From contig JAHDCA010000028.1 in assembly GCA_020630115.1 (NCBI GenBank), forward strand, positions 1 through 9,769: a stretch of DNA of 9,769 bases. Direction: 5' to 3'. The position numbers and the translations under genes were made by a program. Each line of letters starts with the position of its first letter. The first letter of the stretch is position 1. The DNA comes from Candidatus Dojkabacteria bacterium. Lineage in GTDB: Bacteria; Patescibacteriota; Dojkabacteria; SC72; JAHDCA01. Below are positions 6,999 through 9,769 of this stretch, piece by piece. The notes under the pieces were generated by a model, which was given only the letters and a program-made list of their open reading frames with translations, had not been told where the DNA came from and did no database searches.

Positions 6999-7910
6999 TT
7001 ACTTTGTCCCGGTTATAACAATTAATGGATTTTGAAATACCAATCCTTTCGATCTAGCTTTTAGATATGCTCCCAGTGATAAACCACCTTCAATACTGCA
7101 GTGAATACCCTGAGCTTCTAGCAATTTATAAGCTCTTGTGACTAGTTTGTCGTTTACAACCCAACCACTTCCACCTGTCTTTTTAATGATCTCGATGATC
7201 TCATTTTTGCGATGACCAACCCTGTCGCTTATACAATCGCATATCGAATCTTTAGTCGGTTCAAAATCAGTATCAAATTCTCTAGCGATAGTATTCACCT
7301 TTGTAGTTTGTGCAATATGGATAGGTGTCTTGGGTGAGCCGTGATGTATCCCAATTGCAGATGTTGCGCTTGAGGTTGGTGTAAATACAGCATCAAACTT
7401 CAAGTTGTTCTCCTGCTGATATTTCTCAATCTCAAAGCCTATTGTCTTAAAACCCTCTATTGCAGTGTCATTAGTCGATCCTCTGAGATTAACAGCTCCC
7501 GTCTCCCTGCAAAATTTCATGCATTCACCTTTTGGATTCTTAGCGTATACGATATCGTAATCTCCCTTAGGTAAACGAGCTTTTTTGGATTCACTTAATT
7601 TTTCTGAAACAAATACTGTTAATTTTACCTCAGGTGCTAATTTCGAATATGCAATTGCAGATATAGATGCATTGCCTGTTGAAGTTATCGCAAGGTTTGT
7701 AATGCCTTTGGAGAGATAGTATGAGATCTGATAAGCTAAACTCCTATCTTTATGCGAGCCATTGGGATTAAGATCTTCTCTCAAGATATAAAGTGGATAA
7801 TCGTTCAATTCGCCTTTCTCAAAGCTTACATCCCCTTCATTAAGAGTTAATTGGAACTGGATAGGGATCTCGTTGATAAATTTCGAGTTGTATTGCCATA
7901 TTCCTTTCAT
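6999..7910 (-). CDS. Threonine-synthase-like fold-type II PLP enzyme
   Basis: This is a PLP-dependent enzyme of the tryptophan-synthase-beta fold, closest by eye to threonine synthase or serine/threonine dehydratase types. NPNGSHKDRS (48-57) carries the Schiff-base Lys54. STGNASISAIA (77-87) is the asparagine loop that holds the cofactor ring, and EGGLSLGA (274-281) plus VITGTK at the end complete the fold. At 303 residues it is shorter than most threonine synthases (about 350 or more). Where the family has a glycine-rich phosphate cup (GxGGN type) it has TPTSSATSAIG (177-187), a Ser/Thr-rich loop that may mark different substrate use. Paired cysteines at 130/134 and 224/226 are notable. It is the first gene of the operon, transcribed from a consensus -10 box five bases before its ATG. 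It may supply an amino acid to the ATP-grasp ligase. Whether it is a synthase, racemase or lyase is not decided by the sequence. Confidence 0.86.
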   Translation of the reverse strand: MKGIWQYNSKFINEIPIQFQLTLNEGDVSFEKGELNDYPLYILREDLNPNGSHKDRSLAYQISYYLSKGITNLAITSTGNASISAIAYSKLAPEVKLTVFVSEKLSESKKARLPKGDYDIVYAKNPKGECMKFCRETGAVNLRGSTNDTAIEGFKTIGFEIEKYQQENNLKFDAVFTPTSSATSAIGIHHGSPKTPIHIAQTTKVNTIAREFDTDFEPTKDSICDCISDRVGHRKNEIIEIIKKTGGSGWVVNDKLVTRAYKLLEAQGIHCSIEGGLSLGAYLKARSKGLVFQNPLIVITGTK

Positions 7911-7920
7911 GGTTTATTAT
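7893..7920 (+). promoter_or_regulatory. Promoter for the response regulator, leaderless start predicted
   Basis: A TTGCCA -35 (7893-7898, five of six matches) is followed after 16 bp by TATTAT (7915-7920, five of six matches). The expected start, seven bases on, is A7927, the first base of the regulator ATG. A second possible -10, TATACT (7918-7923), has a 19-bp spacer and would start inside the gene. The -35 lies inside the 5' end of the PLP gene. Confidence 0.5.
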
Positions 7921-7921
7921 A
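7916..7921 (-). promoter_or_regulatory. Consensus -10 box for the cell-wall operon, leaderless start predicted
   Basis: On the minus strand the sequence is TATAAT, then AAACC, then the ATG of the PLP gene. Transcription starting 6-7 bases after the box would begin at or within the ATG, so the mRNA should be leaderless. The -35 is weak: TCTACA (7941-7946), four of six matches at a long 19-bp spacing. The box overlaps the divergent -10 on the other strand. Confidence 0.6.
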
Positions 7922-7926
7922 CTATC

Positions 7927-8535
7927 ATGAGATGCTTAGTTGTAGAAGATAATGACATCCTTAGAAACCTTATCGTAAAGTTTGTTGGCGAATGTGGTTT
8001 CGATGTTATGGATTCTGGGACTCTTAAAGGGGCCATGAAGCTGATATATAGTAATGAATTTGATCTAATCCTTCTTGATATCGAGCTTAGTAGTGATAAT
8101 GGACTTGAGATATTGAAAACAAGCCAAGTTAAACGATCAAAAGTAATAATTGTTTCCGGATATGCAAGTTCTGAGAATCAAATTCGCTCTTTTAAGCTTG
8201 GAGCTTACGTATTCCACCCTAAGCCTATTGATTTTGAGCTTCTTAAAGCCCAAGTTGAGAGATTCTTTGTAGACCCCAATAAACCACAACTAATTCAAGG
8301 TAGCTTGTGTTTCGATGGTAATCAAATTGAGATACCGATTAATTTTCATGAAGCAGTTAATGAACTGCTTAGATCTAATATTGTTGAACATGATCGATTA
8401 AAAGATCTTTTGGAAGTTAGTACTGACAATGCCCTATCACTCAAAATCTCAAGATTGAGAAGATTATTATCCAAGCAATACCGTATTAAATCAGTCTATG
8501 GGAGGGGTTACAGGCTAACTCTCGAAGTGGAATAA
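7927..8535 (+). CDS. OmpR/PhoB-type response regulator
   Basis: This is a DNA-binding two-component regulator of 202 residues. The receiver domain (1-113) has the acidic pair Glu7/Asp8, phosphoacceptor Asp51 in LILLDIELS, the switch Ser77 in IIVSGYA, an aromatic at Phe96 and Lys99 in the HPKP turn. The C-terminal winged helix (about 125-202) contains SLKISRLRRLLSKQ as the recognition helix and SVYGRGYRL as the wing, typical of OmpR/PhoB proteins. It is slightly shorter than the usual 220-240. A longer frame opens at 7873, but the ATG at 7927 gives the standard receiver start MRCLVVEDN and coincides with the predicted transcription start. It is divergent from the cell-wall operon with 16 bp between the start codons, so it probably regulates that operon and itself. 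The adjacent convergent kinase is its likely partner. Confidence 0.95.
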   Translation: MRCLVVEDNDILRNLIVKFVGECGFDVMDSGTLKGAMKLIYSNEFDLILLDIELSSDNGLEILKTSQVKRSKVIIVSGYASSENQIRSFKLGAYVFHPKPIDFELLKAQVERFFVDPNKPQLIQGSLCFDGNQIEIPINFHEAVNELLRSNIVEHDRLKDLLEVSTDNALSLKISRLRRLLSKQYRIKSVYGRGYRLTLEVE

Positions 8536-8561
8536 CTCGTGTTGAAAATGAAGATGAGTTA
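8533..8561. terminator. Weak stem-loop between convergent genes
   Basis: TAACTCGT (8533-8540) can pair with ATGAGTTA (8554-8561), giving an 8-bp stem with one G-U pair and a 13-base loop. The stem begins at the regulator stop codon. It lies in the 75-bp gap between two convergent genes, where a bidirectional terminator would be expected. No good T-run follows on either strand and the stem is AT-rich, so termination here is only a suggestion. Nothing else was recognised in the gap. Confidence 0.2.
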
Positions 8562-8610
8562 GTAACGGCTTGGATTAAAAGAATGAGATTAAGATTAGCT
8601 AGTTCATAGA

Positions 8611-9769
8611 TTAAATTAGGAAATACACTGAGCCGTCTTGATCGATCATCAGCTTTGAATCAAACATCTTCTTGAGTACATTATTACAGTAAGTTAGCCC
8701 TTGTCCAGTTGGTCTATCACTTGAGCTCTTTGAGCTGGACCCTAGTAAGAGGCTTTTCTCTAAGATATCTTTTGTTAATCCACCGCCACCATCAATGATC
8801 TTAACTGATAACTTCTTCTTGTATCTCTTTAACTCAATCGTGATCTTTTTACAATTAGGTTCTTTTGAGGCTACAGCTTGGGCAGAATTATTGAGTAAAT
8901 TAATGATTACCCTGTTGAATAAACTTTTGTTTGCTATGACTGATTTATCGTAACTTTGTTCAAAATTAACTTTCACTGCTTCGAATAACTTTGAATCACT
9001 GATGACAACAAGAACTTTATCAATTTGATCTGCAATACTGAACTTTTCTTGGTGATCAATCCCCATTAAGTAATCTCGACTAGTCAAAAATATACTGTTT
9101 ACTTGCTCCAATGTCTTATCGTACTTATCAGAACTCTCAGAGAAGACTTTCTTAGCGTTCAAGATTGATAAGTGAGTTGCAATATCATGTAGCATAAATC
9201 TGTAATTTATCTTAATGTCTAAAAGTTCAGCTATACTTTGCTGTTGAAGTAACTGCTTGTACTTATACAAATTCTCCATCTTGAGCCAACTATTCTTTAG
9301 TTTCTTCCCTTTAGTCTTCTCTCTTTGTGTGAAATAGTTAGCCTTTTCATATGCTGTCTTCGCCTCCCCGTAGCCTATGTTAATTATTCGATAAATTATC
9401 CAGAGTAGATAGCAATGTATAAATGTATTTATCATTGAACTGTCTGTGGTTTGAGTTATTGGGGTAATTATTTGGAGGTGGTGAAGCAGACTTATTATAA
9501 GTAAACTTGCAATTGAAATTATTAACAGTACTTTGTATTTTCCTTGAGTAAGTATTGAAATAGAGGATACAATTATTAGAAACAAAAATGTATCTAGATT
9601 GTTAGTACCCCATACAATTGCAAGTGATATACCAAATGTTAAAAGTGTGAGGTTTAAAGTTCTTAGTATTTGTTCTGATTCGTGAATTTTTCTTTTAATC
9701 GATAAATAAAAGGTTAATGACAATACGAGACAAGCAAGAGTTACAAAATCGAATTTTAAATATAACAGC
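8611..9769 (-). CDS. Membrane sensor histidine kinase, N-terminus beyond the right edge
   Basis: This is the sensor of a two-component system, autophosphorylating on His and passing phosphate to a regulator. The frame is open to the right edge. A TTG at 9723 could be taken as the start, but the 15 upstream codons continue a hydrophobic helix (FDFVTLACLVLSLTFYLSI), so the true start is outside the window. Counting from the first full codon at the edge, about five membrane helices occupy residues 5-133, with little extracellular sequence, so it may sense within the membrane. A basic, helical linker (134-185) follows. The H-box is MLHDIATHL with His194, the N-box NRVIINLLNNSAQAV (285-299), the G1 box IIDGGGGL with Asp326, and the G2 box GQGLTYCNNV (355-364). 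No HAMP or PAS domain is visible. It converges on the response regulator, its probable partner, rather than sharing an operon with it. Confidence 0.93.
   Translation of the reverse strand, partial: LLYLKFDFVTLACLVLSLTFYLSIKRKIHESEQILRTLNLTLLTFGISLAIVWGTNNLDTFLFLIIVSSISILTQGKYKVLLIISIASLLIISLLHHLQIITPITQTTDSSMINTFIHCYLLWIIYRIINIGYGEAKTAYEKANYFTQREKTKGKKLKNSWLKMENLYKYKQLLQQQSIAELLDIKINYRFMLHDIATHLSILNAKKVFSESSDKYDKTLEQVNSIFLTSRDYLMGIDHQEKFSIADQIDKVLVVISDSKLFEAVKVNFEQSYDKSVIANKSLFNRVIINLLNNSAQAVASKEPNCKKITIELKRYKKKLSVKIIDGGGGLTKDILEKSLLLGSSSKSSSDRPTGQGLTYCNNVLKKMFDSKLMIDQDGSVYFLI

Noticed and set aside
7873..7926. Upstream extension of the response regulator from an earlier ATG
   Set aside because: It would add 18 residues not expected of a receiver domain and overlap the PLP gene. 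The ATG at 7927 gives the standard N-terminus and fits the promoter.
7886..7944. Two AGTTGTA direct repeats (7886-7892 and 7938-7944) flanking the divergent promoters
   Set aside because: A 7-base repeat within about 80 bp of AT-rich sequence is expected fairly often by chance, so it is not supported as a regulator site without conservation.
8490..8608. Short frame running out of the regulator into the convergent gap, ending in a charged peptide
   Set aside because: It has no convincing start codon, begins inside the regulator in another frame, and shows no motif. A frameshifted regulator tail is unlikely because the winged helix is complete.
9721..9723. TTG as the start of the histidine kinase
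   Set aside because: The frame continues open to the window edge and the upstream codons complete a membrane helix, so the gene is cut by the edge.

Overview
The window is about 9.8 kb of low-G+C DNA (mid-to-high 30s percent by eye) and is almost entirely coding. The organism is probably a member of the Candidate Phyla Radiation (Patescibacteria), possibly Saccharibacteria-like; this is inference. The supporting signs are Mur ligases that start almost directly at the ATP-binding domain, a MurF-like protein ending in a basic RQSxYW-type tail, a MraY with an enlarged cytoplasmic loop, very tight gene packing, and no clear Shine-Dalgarno sequences. All long frames read through with the standard code and TGA behaves as a stop. 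The phylum call rests on recalled family features, not on a search.

Layout. Seven genes run leftward on the minus strand with gaps of 1 to 50 bp or short overlaps, and look like one operon. From its promoter near 7916 the order is: a fold-type II PLP enzyme (7910-6999), an ATP-grasp ligase (6997-5741), a cytosolic NlpC/P60-like cysteine amidase or peptidase (5778-5032), mraY (4981-3881), murF (3863-2514), murE (2496-1153), and an Mpl/MurC-family Mur ligase (1156 to the left edge, incomplete at its C-terminus). The last four genes build or transfer peptidoglycan precursors: UDP-MurNAc-peptide ligases in the cytosol and the membrane transferase that makes lipid I. The first three are not standard dcw genes. 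Their place at the head of the operon suggests they make, attach and trim an amino acid or amine on the precursor, but no substrate can be read from the sequence.

To the right of the operon an OmpR/PhoB-type response regulator (7927-8535, plus strand) is divergent from the PLP gene, with only 16 bp between the two ATGs. Good -10 boxes on both strands overlap in this gap, and both transcripts are predicted to start at or next to the ATG (leaderless). A membrane-bound sensor histidine kinase (8611 to the right edge, minus strand) converges on the regulator. Its reading frame stays open to the edge and adds another membrane helix, so its true start lies outside the window. The two form a plausible two-component system placed to govern the cell-wall operon.

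No tRNA, rRNA, CRISPR array, insertion sequence or large repeat was seen, and no gene-free stretch exceeds about 80 bp.
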